Below are positions 45,401 to 53,233 of a stretch of 64,000 bases of DNA, piece after piece. This DNA comes from Symsagittifera roscoffensis (lineage: Eukaryota > Xenacoelomorpha > Acoela > Convolutidae). The notes below the pieces were generated by a model, which worked only from the letters and a program-made list of their open reading frames with translations, had not been told where the DNA came from and did no database searches. The translations under genes were made by a program, and so were the position numbers. Location: assembly GCF_963678635.1 (NCBI RefSeq), contig NC_087064.1, positions 70,243,465-70,307,464 on the forward strand, written 5' to 3'. Each line of letters begins with the position of its first letter. The stretch's first letter is position 1.

Positions 45401-48400
45401 TTTTTTTTGGTTTTTCTGAGTTCAATAAAATTCCTACGGTCTACTAGCTAGACTTTAAGTATTTAACAAGCTAATTGTACACTAACTCAATAGAAATTTT
45501 CGAAGATAAGCTGAATTTAGTCTCATAAGGTCGTAATCTTTCGTCAAAATTGTGGTTGTGTTTCAGGGCACTGGATCAGCAGACTGACTACAAACCAACT
45601 GTCAAGGTAATGCTGATTTTCGATAGAAGAGTTCTCACTAAATGAATTGGAAGAAATTATACTAACCTGAGTGAGTGATTTTCAATACAAAGTCTAAATT
45701 TCAGTCCAAGGTATGTATTCTATCAAATCAAGTTTCTCCTTGATTGTAATCAAACGAAGAGCAGCTATACTTAAGCCTTGATTAATGTACTAACTAGTTT
45801 AGTAGTTACTTCTGCGATGCCAGGGAACGAGGTCCCTGAAATGAGATATACATGTTTTTGCATGAACAAAGCAAAACCCGACGTCGCATCTTGCAAAATG
45901 TAAATGTTAGTCCAGTGAACGAGAAAAAGATCCCTCTAATTAAAGTCTCAAACCTGATATTATTATTGAATAGTTATACAATTCGAACATCGACCGAATC
46001 ATTTGTCCAAACATGTTGTTATCATCTGATAGTTATCATTAAGGTGATAATAAAGTGTTGTTTTGAAATGAGTAAACGATTTTTCCGTTTAGCTCTAATC
46101 AGAAAAGAAAACTTAAAAAAATAGGTTGTGCTTGTCTAACAGGGACCCCTTAGGTGTCTAATCAAGTAACCGGGATAATTTTTGGTTGATAATATAAGTA
46201 ATTAAGTAATTAGGATATAATTTGATTAACTAATTAGGATCTGGTTGATATTATGTGGTAAGATAATTTTAGGTATGATTTTGGCATGATATTGACGGAC
46301 TAACTCAATGATTAAGCATATGCAAACTTTCTACCTTGTGCGAACTTGTTCCTTGTAACGAATTTCCTCCCCTTGCGCAATAGGTGGGGGGGGGGGGGGG
46401 TCTGGTAGTAAACAAGATCAGAGAAATGAAACCTTCATAGATGAAAAAATTCATAAATGATTTCTGTCGACTCCACTAATCAAATAACCAGATCAGTTGG
46501 CTAGCGTTCTCAAATGACGAAATCAGACAAACTCATCAATATAAAGCTACTGAAGATCACAAACAATTGACAAACGTTGATCGCACGTCATTTAATAGGA
46601 CATATGAATTAAAATTGGTATTGATTTTACCAACTACCGGTGTCTCTTGAACTCTTTCAAAACCAAAGTCGAGCCGAAAACATCAGACAGATTGAATCAT
46701 AATTACGTTAAGCGCTATATATTCTAAAATTAACTCATACTTTTCGCAATAGTTTGATTAGTATGTTATTTATTGCACACCATTTAACTTCGTAGTGACT
46801 TATTTTCTGGTCTTTTACTTACGGAACGACGGTCCTCGTTTTTTAAAACTATTTATCTGTAAGAAAAAAAACTGATTTTCTTTTAAAATGTTTATTTGAT
46901 GCTGAAAGTTATTGGAACTATACTCTTCTCATCGTCTTGTGATTAACAAAACAGTAACTATTGACCTGCACAAACGAGACAACGGTTGAAATTGGAATTC
47001 TAATTGTTGAGTGTTATGTGCATTTGAAATGTCTTGAAGTGAAAATCGTCATTAAACTGGATTTAAAATGAACTTGAAAAGTGTTCAACTGGATGAGTTG
47101 TTTGCGGAAGTAATCCACCAATACAGCACAGAGACAGGTCTAGTGCGCCAAAGTACAGCGGAAGGGTTTGTCATACGGAGAAAGAACTTCTACGGGAGAG
47201 CCCTGATGCGAACACACACTGTAGATGAAGATATGGTCCCCTGGTTAAAGGTACTATCCGTCGGCGGATATCCGTCAGGCCTACATAAATTGAAGACGAA
47301 ATTTACATCAAAACAAGGATAGCCGGTTATTGCTAGGAGCAGAGAATGTTCCGACCATAGTCTCAAACAGTTCAAAAAGGTTTTTCAAATGTCGTTTTTT
47401 CTGCGTGGTTTGATAAAAGGGTTTGAACGAAAAATTAGGCTTTAGGAGTATTCGACTGTCATTAAAAAAAGCAATTTGGAAAACAACTTTGTTGAAATAT
47501 GACTTGAAAAACAAAAAAAAATTTCCATTATTTCAATTTTTTTTGAAGTTATGATTTTTAAAAAGGCTCTGTAATACTTAGGAAAACTAACTTTAATCGA
47601 GTAAAACAAAGTGTTTACGGTTTAAATTATGCTATTGTAAATTTTTAAGCTATTAAAATAAGCTGGTTTTTGTTCGAATTACGACCGAAAAGGCTGTATA
47701 ATGATATATTACTAACTCCGATGATTATTTGTGGTAGCTGAAAACACACCCGAACACAAAGTTCCACCCCATTTTTCAAAAAGTAGGAACAATTACGTCA
47801 AAATTTCATAATAAAAATGAAAAAATGATGTTAATTTTTCGGCTTGTTGGAATAGTTTAATCAATTTTCGGGCTTTTGTCCATAAATTGAAGCCGAAATT
47901 ACGTGAAAACTGCAAAACAAATTATCAAATGTTATTTAATTTTGGGCATGTTGGAATGGCAAAGGTAGTTGCGGCGTGTTCGGCATACATTCCAGCCAAA
48001 ATTACGTGAAAACTCAATAACAAAATTATTTTGGTTGATTTTTGGCTTGTTGGAATGGTAATGTTAGTTTTGGCTGGTTGGCCATAAATTGAAACCAAAA
48101 TTACGTCAATTTCACATAACAACAATGCCAAAATGATATTAATTGATTTTCGGCTTGTTGGCTTTCCACCTATCCGTCAGTAGAATAATGCAGCGAAGAC
48201 ATGAATCTGCGAAAAAAGTGGCAAGCATATACAAAAAAAAACCAAAGACACGTCGGAGCAATAAGGCTTAGAAAAATATGTACTTTTATTCAATTTGTTT
48301 TTTTTTCAAGATCTCGTTTGATGTTAGTCGAGTTATGTGAAAATTGCACCGAGTATTGGTGATGAATGTTGTGTGTAATTTTGCAGAGTTTAGCTGCGAA

Positions 48401-51400
48401 GCTGCCTAAAGTTGAAAAAAGGTCAATGAAAGTGAGTAATGTCTTTTCTCGTTCTTATTCTGTTGAACTATTTTAAGTTTTGTTCTGTTTTAACTCGGGG
48501 TTTCGCAAAAAAGTTCATAAATTCATTTGCAGTGAATACTGTGGAGAACGTTATTTTCACCGGTGTAAATCATCTTGTAACTATCGTTTCGGGGGGTTGG
48601 GGTCACTCCTCGAACCCTATATTTTACCCTCAAATGAGCCGAGCCGTTTAACACTTCTTGAAGTGTATGGAGCCTAATTATTTTTCTTCAAATGAAAATC
48701 GCTTTTATGTCATCAAATCAATTGGTCAGATTCTCGAATCAATTTTTTTCATCACGTGGCTATCTTGATCCAACAATGTTTGATTTTTTGCGTGTCAAGT
48801 ATATTGAAATATAGATAGCTGACTAGTAGTTTTTTGTAACTGCTTTCTGGTCAGTTTACGAGCATGCCTAAATTTTTGTTATGCTGATAGACGAATAATG
48901 CGGGTCATCATTTGAGGATTAAATTTTCTCGAAGCTGGTCTCACTCATGTTAAGATTGAGTAGTGTATGCCCATATATTTCACTTGGCTCAAACTGCATT
49001 CAACATATTTTCATGCGACGTTTTAGAGAAATTTCTACTTCAGAAAATTGATCATAAGCAAATTATAAATAAAAAACATATTGTTCCCTTCTTGAAAGCG
49101 AATTCAATATAAAATATATAGGCCCTTAACAACTTGATGTTACATGGTTTGGTCGCCCGGTTATCCTAAGCCCCTTGTCTGCGTGGAATCCTCATTTTGT
49201 TGAACCAATCAAGAGAATGCTACTGTGACTGTATAAATACATTTGTGTCTTTTTAGCCCCTGACCCCGACAGAGAAGGGACATTACGAGGAGTTGAAGAA
49301 GAAGTTTGCCGACATAGCTGGAGAGGTGACTCATTTCATTCGAATTAACTAATGCGAAATTTTAATATATGGTCAAATTTTAATATTAGTCATGCTTTGA
49401 GTTAAAATCTACATTTGAAGTTGAGTTAAAATCTACATTTGAAGTCTAGTTTATAGACTCGCTAAGACCAAAATAAACTAATTATAAGTAACGAAAACAA
49501 AATCATAGCATGACTTCAAACTTGGCGACCCTGTTCTACGTTTAAAATTTAGGTAGCTGAACAGGTAAAATTGTTTACTAAGCCTAGCATCAGCTAGAAA
49601 CGCTTGTTTTCCGTTCTTTCTAAGAAAAATTGAAAACTATCAAAATTGATTTGTAAAATGTTTTGATGGTCTGCTGGAAAATTTAAATCAAGTACAAATT
49701 AATCTTGCAAAATATAATATTATGAAAAGCATATTGTTAATCAAGTCAGATTTGTTGTATAAATCATATGGGCATTGTGTTGTGGTTGTGTAGGATCTGG
49801 AGGTGGATGCATTTGAGCTGCGACAGATGTTGAACGAGAGTGATGCTCTGGCAGAAGTGAAGACTGGCAACTTCTCCATCGACGCCTGCAGGACCATGGT
49901 CGCCATCTACGACGTCAGTATACCCCCTTGCCTCCCCCGCCCAAATTCTACCCAAATTTGGCTCTATACTCTTGTTTGGTAGAGCTTAGAGTTTTTAGCT
50001 ACTGAAGCGGCTTAGAGCGATCATTGAGTCAAAATTTCAACAGAGTTCGCCTTACCTGGTGATAATTGTTGCCAAATTGAATGCTAATTTCAGCCGTGTT
50101 TTTTATTACAGACTATGAATTGAGATTGAAATAGGCCGCTTCTTTTTCTGAAAGAGATCGAAACAGTTCTTTGTTCATCTTTTCCGAAATACAAAATATG
50201 AGCGAATCATAACTGCATACTTACTATTCGCAAGTACAGACCAGAGGGTGAAGTTTTTATTGTGGAATGCTCTGTTTTTTCTTCTAGGAGGACATGTCTG
50301 GCAAGTTAGGCTTTGTGGAGTTCACTGAACTGTGGGTGTACATCTGCATGTGCAAGAAGGTCTTCCTCAACTTCGACGAGGACAAAAGCGGCTCATTCTC
50401 CTCCTTCGAAATGCAGGCATGATCTAAATTCAGTCACATTGTTTGCTGGAAACATTGAATAGGAAAAAGAATTGTCTATGAATTACAAGTGACTGACTGC
50501 ATGCTCTGATTCGCTCTGTATTATTGGTCAATGCTAGAGATACAACGAATTTGTGCCATCTTAGATAAAAAATGTTTGTACCTATTTTAATGAAAACTTA
50601 GCTATCACACGTGAATTTTTTGTTAAATTACATTGTGTTGTGTTTGTATTGCAATTAAATTGTGTTAGGATGCTCTGAAGTACTTGGGGTACTCTCTAGA
50701 CAGGTCCACGTTCTCGTGCATTGTGACCAGATATGCGAACAGACAGAACCAGATAGACTTCAACGACTTCGTCATGATTGCAGGCAAACTCAGATCCACC
50801 TTCGGTCAGTTAATCAAGTTATAATGAAATTTTTAAATTAGTAATTAGTTCAAACCCGTTTCAGTCGTTTCAGTTTGTAATTATCTTTTCAAAAAAAATT
50901 CTCAATTTTTTTTCGAATTCCTGGTTATCGTCCTAGCTTCTGTCGTTTCAATTTCCGGTTTTTAAAGGCATTTTTTCATCTGATAGTATTTGATTGGCTT
51001 ACTTTTTAAAGCATGGTTTTTGTTCCAATTTAAAAAGTTTTTACTATAACTGAAACTTCACCTTCACAATTTTGTAAATTTACCATGTCTGATTTTTAGT
51101 TTTTCCCATTCTTTTTTTTAATTTTCAAACAATTTCAGTTTATGTTATATGGATTTATTCAACCTATTTTGCGAAGTTTCTGGGGCAAAATAGATCCGTT
51201 TCAGATAATGTGTATTAATTTGGATCGGTCGTAAAAACTTTTAAATGTCATGAAATTTTTCATGACAACAGTTTTGTTTTCGGCTCAACAGGTTTCGACC
51301 CAAACTTGTTGCCGCTCGGTAAATGATTTCCATTTTTTAAGGGCTGTTTATGAACTTCCTTTGATGCAAATATGAACATTTTTTAGCTGTAATTTTTCAA

Positions 51401-52934
51401 TTTTTGTCAAGTAATTTTTTAGAATTTTTGAAACATGTGTATTTGTTTTTCATTCACTATTTTGTACCGCAATGTGTTTTTTGCATCGCAAGTGATGCAA
51501 AGCTCTTAATGTACCTTAAACAAAGTCACAAAATATCTTGGGCCAGAAATTCTACCCACGCTTTTGGTGTTGGTCGAAACAAAAAAACCTAAATCAGTAA
51601 TCAAATTATGTGAGAAGCATTTTGTCTTCAGGTTTTCGTTTTGATGTTTCTGTTAACCTACTGGCTGAAAATTTCAAAGGATGTTTTTTTTATTTAAATA
51701 CGCTCACTCAAAAAATTTTTTGATGTAATTAATTTATACGATTATAGTTAACAAATGTTTTGACTCTTTCGCATCTTTCGATGTAACCCCATCAAAAATT
51801 GTGAAAATTATGGAATAACAGTAAAAAGTTAATATTTATGGCTACCTATTTTTTAATTTTTTTTAGCCAAGAAAAATAGAAAACCACAAGGAACTAGTTG
51901 TATTGATAATTCGTGGTCGAGGCATTTTATTGAACAGTCTTGGCTTTTATTTTTGAAGAATCAATGACCGTAGTGAAGACACTTACTTAGGCCGTGTTGA
52001 TTTTTTTATGGAAATCGTCTCGAAATTTGTTCACGCTCAAATGTATTTTTTTGCGGTTTGTCTGAGATTTCTTTTCAATTCGACTTCATTTGCTAAAAGG
52101 AAGCCAGTTTACGCTCTTCATCAATGAAGTGCAATGGCGCGCAAACTAGATGAAAGAGTTCCAGTATCAAATGAGATGTTCACTTTCAGAGTTTCTGGTG
52201 GAATAAAAAATTTAGCCATTGAAGCAGTTATTGGAATTGGTTCATAGTTCATATTTATCAAAAAATCGGCACTTATCCAACTGTCTATTTTTCTTTGTTC
52301 AATTCATTTCCTTCGTTAAAAGGAAGGCAAGCTCCACTATCGAGCAGCGAAAGTGTAAAGTTGACATTAACGTGATCTAATTTGTGCAATGGAATTTGAT
52401 TGCCAGATTTCACAGCGAAATGAAAGTTTTTCTAATGATCCAGTTTTCTGATATTTGGTTAATTTTATCAAAAAAAAAGTGTCAATCATAAATTGTGTTG
52501 TAAATTCAAAGAGTTTAAAGGTCATCTATTTTTTCGAAAAATGACAATTTTCAGAAAACAAGAATTTTTTTCTGTTTACGTATAGATTTTCATTAAAAGT
52601 TAATTTTTGTTTCGTTCAATTCTACATATCTAGCCAGAATTTATTGAGGAGTTGGGTAACAAATATAGAATACTAGCCACTGAAGTGTGTAGATTGCAAC
52701 ACAATCATTTTTTAAAAAAAAATTTGACAAGTTTCGCAAGGGTGCCTTTAACATATCTTTTTTTTTTCCATGTAGAACGATACGAAGCGCACAAGAATGG
52801 ACAAGGCAATGCAGAAGTTAGCGTCAAGCAGGTAATTTCAATCAGAAATCAATGCCCAATTTCATAACAATTGCGTAATTTATTAGAAACAACGTCGCTT
52901 ATTTCAGTGGGTACAAATCAACATGTACAGCTAA
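27247..52934 (+). CDS. CAPN: Classical calpain (calcium-dependent cysteine protease with penta-EF-hand domain), 19 exons
   Basis: Coding segments: 27247-27414, 27699-27903, 28768-28888, 29218-29335, 29769-29900, 31472-31557, 33327-33441, 33752-33893, 36789-36952, 38529-38764, 45567-45606, 45705-45710, 48387-48431, 49257-49325, 49794-49913, 50288-50416, 50669-50804, 52776-52831, 52908-52934. All phases agree, giving 704 residues plus TAA, the usual size. Order: short N terminus, protease cores PC1/PC2 (about 20-320), C2-like beta-sandwich (about 325-490, with an acidic loop [10 protein letters not shown]), linker, penta-EF-hand (about 536-704). Catalytic residues are Cys82 (GDCWLLASL), His239 (GHAYSVTG) and Asn263 (RNPWG), with Gln76 for the oxyanion hole, so the enzyme should be active. 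Family members cleave proteins in the cytosol on calcium influx. The C terminus WVQINMYS is typical of invertebrate calpains. Which numbered calpain it corresponds to cannot be told. Confidence 0.97.
27699..27903 (+). CDS. CAPN: Calpain exon 2 (catalytic Cys)
   Basis: Acceptor TATTTGCAG, donor G|GTGCTG; phase 0 in, 1 out. Encodes [16 protein letters not shown] with Gln76 and nucleophile Cys82. Confidence 0.98.
27934..27945. repeat. Poly-G run
   Basis: Run of twelve G in calpain intron 2, liable to length error in the assembly. Confidence 0.8.
28473..28502. repeat. Poly-C / (AC)n microsatellite
   Basis: Sixteen C residues directly followed by an AC dinucleotide tract, in calpain intron 2. 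Confidence 0.9.
28768..28888 (+). CDS. CAPN: Calpain exon 3 (PC1)
   Basis: Acceptor TTTCTGCAG, donor AA|GTTAGA; phase 1 in, 2 out. [14 protein letters not shown] and [13 protein letters not shown] are PC1 signature segments. Confidence 0.98.
29218..29335 (+). CDS. CAPN: Calpain exon 4 (PC1/PC2 boundary)
   Basis: Acceptor TTTTTTCAG, donor AAG|GTGTAT; phase 2 in, 0 out. Encodes [19 protein letters not shown], the family's conserved (Y)EAL-x-GG..EA-x-x-DFTGG block. Confidence 0.98.
29769..29900 (+). CDS. CAPN: Calpain exon 5 (catalytic His)
   Basis: Acceptor TTGTTTAG, donor AGG|GTGGGT; phase 0 at both ends. [13 protein letters not shown] carries His239; upstream SMIGCSI is the conserved LLGCSI. 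Confidence 0.98.
30222..30440 (+). repeat. SINE-like repeat, truncated in the tRNA-like region
   Basis: Starts TACACTTGCGAGCGTTCG, enters the tRNA-like part (GTGGCTGAGTGGTTAGTG), and stops at GAGACTCAT, where the next copy begins without a gap. Confidence 0.75.
30441..30785 (+). repeat. SINE-like repeat, abutting the previous copy
   Basis: Starts TACACTAGACATAAGCG. The tRNA-like part is at 30626-30701, ending with GATCGAATCCGATACGTTG. It ends near GCGAAGCTGTCTGCG. Confidence 0.75.
31472..31557 (+). CDS. CAPN: Calpain exon 6 (catalytic Asn)
   Basis: Acceptor TTGTTGCAG, donor GA|GTAAGT; phase 0 in, 2 out. [17 protein letters not shown] carries Asn263 and the stacking Trp265. Confidence 0.98.
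32545..32960 (+). repeat. Dispersed repeat family with GTTCCGACCATTGAAAAT-like head (two partial units)
   Basis: Similar blocks occur at 14373-14970, 20997-21462 and, in reverse, 47310-47775. Shared marks are TTTCGACCATTGAAAAT, AACTTTGTATTC, AAATAATCATTAGACTGG, and GAGTGATATATCATATTAA followed by GATTCGA (tRNA B-box-like). Confidence 0.6.
33327..33441 (+). CDS. CAPN: Calpain exon 7 (end of PC2)
   Basis: Acceptor TGTGTTTAG, donor ACT|GTAAAT; phase 2 in, 0 out. [17 protein letters not shown] is the conserved end of PC2. Confidence 0.98.
33752..33893 (+). CDS. CAPN: Calpain exon 8 (start of C2-like domain)
   Basis: Acceptor GTTTTAAG (A at -3, unusual), donor G|GTCAGT; phase 0 in, 1 out. IEICNLSPD and AGGCRNN match the start of calpain domain III. 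Confidence 0.96.
34736..35711 (+). repeat. Minisatellite with alternating unit types, core GTATACTTGTATTAGGTAC
   Basis: About 23 copies of the core, spaced by about 38-46 bp. Two spacer types alternate: TGTAGTTTCAATCAACTG(G/A)TC and a T-run followed by CAACTGCTG or CAACTTTTG. Together they form a higher-order unit of about 85-90 bp. Inside calpain intron 8. Confidence 0.95.
35795..36680 (+). repeat. Second satellite, unit about 76-77 bp, core GTATACATGTGTTAGTAC
   Basis: About 11 units of the type TTTGTCAATATAGCAAAATT, then the core, then GATTTTTAGTTCTAGAACTG. It starts about 85 bp after the first satellite and its core is a close variant of that core. Confidence 0.93.
36789..36952 (+). CDS. 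CAPN: Calpain exon 9 (C2-like domain, GC donor)
   Basis: Acceptor TGTCTGCAG, phase 1 in, 0 out. Contains [18 protein letters not shown] and TIGFAIYE. The donor is GAG|GCAAGT, a GC-AG intron; the homologous junction (GFGIYE|VPEE in mammals) supports it. Confidence 0.96.
37289..37332. repeat. Perfect 20-bp-arm hairpin
   Basis: 37289-37308 (CTTGATACGACAATACTTGA) is the exact reverse complement of 37313-37332, with a 4-nt loop. Partial echoes of GTATCA and GTCGTATCA lie on both sides. In calpain intron 9. Confidence 0.9.
38529..38764 (+). CDS. CAPN: Calpain exon 10 (rest of C2-like domain)
   Basis: Acceptor TTGCTCCAG, donor CA|GTGAGT; phase 0 in, 2 out. [20 protein letters not shown] matches the calpain YILVPSTFEPNKDGDFCIRV block. 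Without splicing the frame would meet TGA at once. Confidence 0.98.
39142..39494 (+). repeat. tRNA-derived SINE-like repeat, full-length
   Basis: Starts TTACACTAGCCAGCTCGC and ends GAAGCGCAGCTTCGCCTCTG. The tRNA-like part is at 39316-39390: TGGCTGAGTGGTTAGTGCG, GAGACTCGTAATCTC (7-nt loop, CGT at the anticodon position), then a B box decayed to GATCCAATCC. The best copy for defining the family. Confidence 0.8.
39519..39592 (+). repeat. tRNA-related sequence
   Basis: CCGGCCAGTTAGCCTGGAGG, then GTTCGAATCC and a closing GACCGG followed by a T run (Pol III terminator-like). The acceptor stem is only partly paired and the anticodon arm does not fold into a 7-nt loop, so it is more likely a tRNA-derived repeat than a working tRNA gene. 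Confidence 0.4.
40549..40599 (+). repeat. 17-bp unit repeated three times
   Basis: GACCTCGTGCCTTAGAT twice, then GACCTCGTGCCTTGCAT. Confidence 0.9.
40761..40934 (+). CDS. Small ORF with N-terminal dual-acylation motif (candidate nested gene)
   Basis: ATG to TAG, 57 residues, beginning MGAGVCCKG. Gly2 followed by two Cys is the classic pattern for N-myristoylation plus palmitoylation, suggesting a membrane-anchored protein. The rest is basic and helical ([19 protein letters not shown]), faintly like the N-terminal helix of a G-protein alpha subunit, but the similarity is too weak to name it. Codon use resembles host exons. A possible donor (AGAAA|GTGGGG) near 40918 could join it in phase to the open frame at 41279-41527. 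It lies on the same strand inside calpain intron 10. Confidence 0.4.
   Translation: MGAGVCCKGSVRLSFKYRSNDGSSKENISDERLAEDRKIVKRLLKVERPGNRKWGKL
41279..41527 (+). CDS. Open frame, possible terminal exon of the nested small gene
   Basis: An open frame (41255 to TAA at 41525-41527) with no ATG near its start. It reads as natural protein: [19 protein letters not shown], then [15 protein letters not shown]. An AG at about 41278 would splice in phase from the small ORF at 40761, though the acceptor lacks a pyrimidine tract. No family recognised. Confidence 0.3.
   Translation, partial: GDRDSQSFLESSEEPSPSLASFDESQIHETIVFSGLQPWIRLSVYPHPFSEMKSTVLKRDVDIPNKTLFAIVEFKITGRVFM
41861..43805 (-). pseudogene. 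Decayed retroelement: PHD-like finger plus reverse transcriptase
   Basis: Read on the minus strand. At 43805-43503 a PHD-like finger ([16 protein letters not shown]...CQYC). At about 43500-42810 a badly broken middle in which [16 protein letters not shown] and AAMVMPHL survive in shifted frames. At 42808-42119 a 229-codon reverse transcriptase ([81 protein letters not shown], where YAED replaces the usual YADD). At 42115-41861 the thumb/connection part ([21 protein letters not shown]) in another frame. The domain order is like RT elements common in cnidarians and other invertebrates. Frameshifts, stops and the altered catalytic motif show it is dead. Confidence 0.85.
45567..45606 (+). CDS. 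CAPN: Calpain exon 11 (linker)
   Basis: Acceptor TGTTTCAG, donor AAG|GTAATG; phase 2 in, 0 out. Encodes [13 protein letters not shown], part of the linker between the C2-like and EF-hand domains. Confidence 0.88.
45705..45710 (+). CDS. CAPN: Calpain exon 12, putative 6-nt microexon
   Basis: TCCAAG (Ser-Lys) sits between AATTTCAG and GTATGT, both strong sites, 98 nt after exon 11, and keeps phase 0. Skipping it also keeps the frame, so it may be optional. Confidence 0.5.
46386..46400. repeat. Poly-G run
   Basis: Run of about fifteen G in calpain intron 12. Confidence 0.8.
47068..47250 (+). CDS. Candidate alternative first exon of calpain (or separate short exon)
   Basis: ATG with an in-frame TAA at 47053, then 61 codons free of stops ([20 protein letters not shown]... 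ending EDMVPWLK) up to a good donor AAG|GTACTA in phase 0. Calpain exons 13 (48387) and 14 (49257) both start in phase 0, so it could splice into the EF-hand part and give a protein of about 250 residues without protease cores. Composition is GC-richer than the surrounding intron. The 61-residue segment matches no family I know. It could instead be an unrelated insertion. Confidence 0.4.
47310..47775 (-). repeat. Reverse copy of the GTTCCGACCATTGAAAAT-like repeat family
   Basis: Begins AAACAAGGATAGCCGGTTAT, the reverse complement of the tail at 14940-14960 and 21445-21462, and ends with CACACCCGAACACAAAGTTCC, the reverse of the head block. Confidence 0.6.
47800..48165. repeat. Short tandem array, unit about 100-107 bp
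   Basis: About 3.5 diverged units, each with AAATTACGT(C/G)AAAA and GGCTTGTTGGAATGG-like blocks (near 47840, 47945, 48045, 48150). Confidence 0.7.
48387..48431 (+). CDS. CAPN: Calpain exon 13 (basic linker)
   Basis: Acceptor ATTTTGCAG, donor AAA|GTGAGT; phase 0 at both ends. Encodes [15 protein letters not shown]. No homology support, but both sites are strong and it is in frame. Confidence 0.75.
49257..49325 (+). CDS. CAPN: Calpain exon 14 (start of penta-EF-hand domain)
   Basis: Acceptor CTTTTTAG, donor GAG|GTGACT; phase 0. [13 protein letters not shown] precedes EF1 as in other calpains. Confidence 0.95.
49794..49913 (+). CDS. CAPN: Calpain exon 15 (EF1)
   Basis: Acceptor TTGTGTAG, donor GAC|GTCAGT; phase 0. 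[13 protein letters not shown] is the EF1 loop; [14 protein letters not shown] leads to EF2, whose first ligand Asp589 ends the exon. Confidence 0.98.
50288..50416 (+). CDS. CAPN: Calpain exon 16 (EF2 and EF3, GC donor)
   Basis: Acceptor TTCTTCTAG, phase 0. EF2 loop (Asp589-Glu600) and EF3 loop ([12 protein letters not shown], Asp619-Glu630) both have canonical calcium ligands. The donor is CAG|GCATGA; the protein alignment (..YEMRKAL.. in mammals, FEMQ|DAL here) leaves no room for another junction. Confidence 0.95.
50669..50804 (+). CDS. CAPN: Calpain exon 17 (EF4)
   Basis: Acceptor TTGTGTTAG, donor G|GTCAGT; phase 0 in, 1 out. [15 protein letters not shown] is the EF4 region; no canonical ligands, as expected for EF4. 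Confidence 0.98.
52776..52831 (+). CDS. CAPN: Calpain exon 18 (EF5)
   Basis: Acceptor CATGTAG, donor CAG|GTAATT; phase 1 in, 0 out. Encodes [19 protein letters not shown], the dimerising EF5. Confidence 0.96.
52908..52934 (+). CDS. CAPN: Calpain exon 19 (C terminus)
   Basis: Acceptor TTATTTCAG; encodes WVQINMYS and TAA at 52932-52934. Confidence 0.97.
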   Translation, partial: WVQINMYS

Positions 52935-53181
52935 ATTCCACAATCTGTGCTGCTGTGCACTTGTCTGAGAAGATATCTACCCTATTGCATCAAAATTAAG
53001 CTGGAGAAGAAAATTCATCGTAAAGTGGAACAATGAAGCTTAACAACTCGATCAGTTCATAATTCTATAACTTATTTATAACCCAAACTCAAACTTCTGA
53101 TTAAATCGCTGCCGCTGGCCAGTCAGCCCAAATTAAGTGAATTATTTAACAGAAACAAACTTAATTTAACTTCGCTGGAAA

Positions 53182-53187
53182 AATAAA
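53182..53187 (+). terminator. Candidate calpain polyadenylation signal
   Basis: AATAAA about 250 bases after the stop codon; a second AATAAA is at 53228-53233. Confidence 0.5.
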
Positions 53188-53233
53188 ACTCGTAATTTAG
53201 TACAAGACTGATTGTCAGGTGATAACGAATAAA

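Larger units (their letters stand above)
38765..45566. other. 6.8-kb calpain intron 10
   Basis: Contains a SINE-like copy (39142-39494), a tRNA-like segment (39519-39592), a 17-bp triplicate (40549-40599), a possible nested small gene (40761-41527), a degenerate short tandem (41125-41255), and a decayed minus-strand reverse transcriptase element (about 41861-43805). The stretch 43806-45540 shows nothing convincing beyond a tRNA-like fragment near 44845-44905. Confidence 0.7.
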
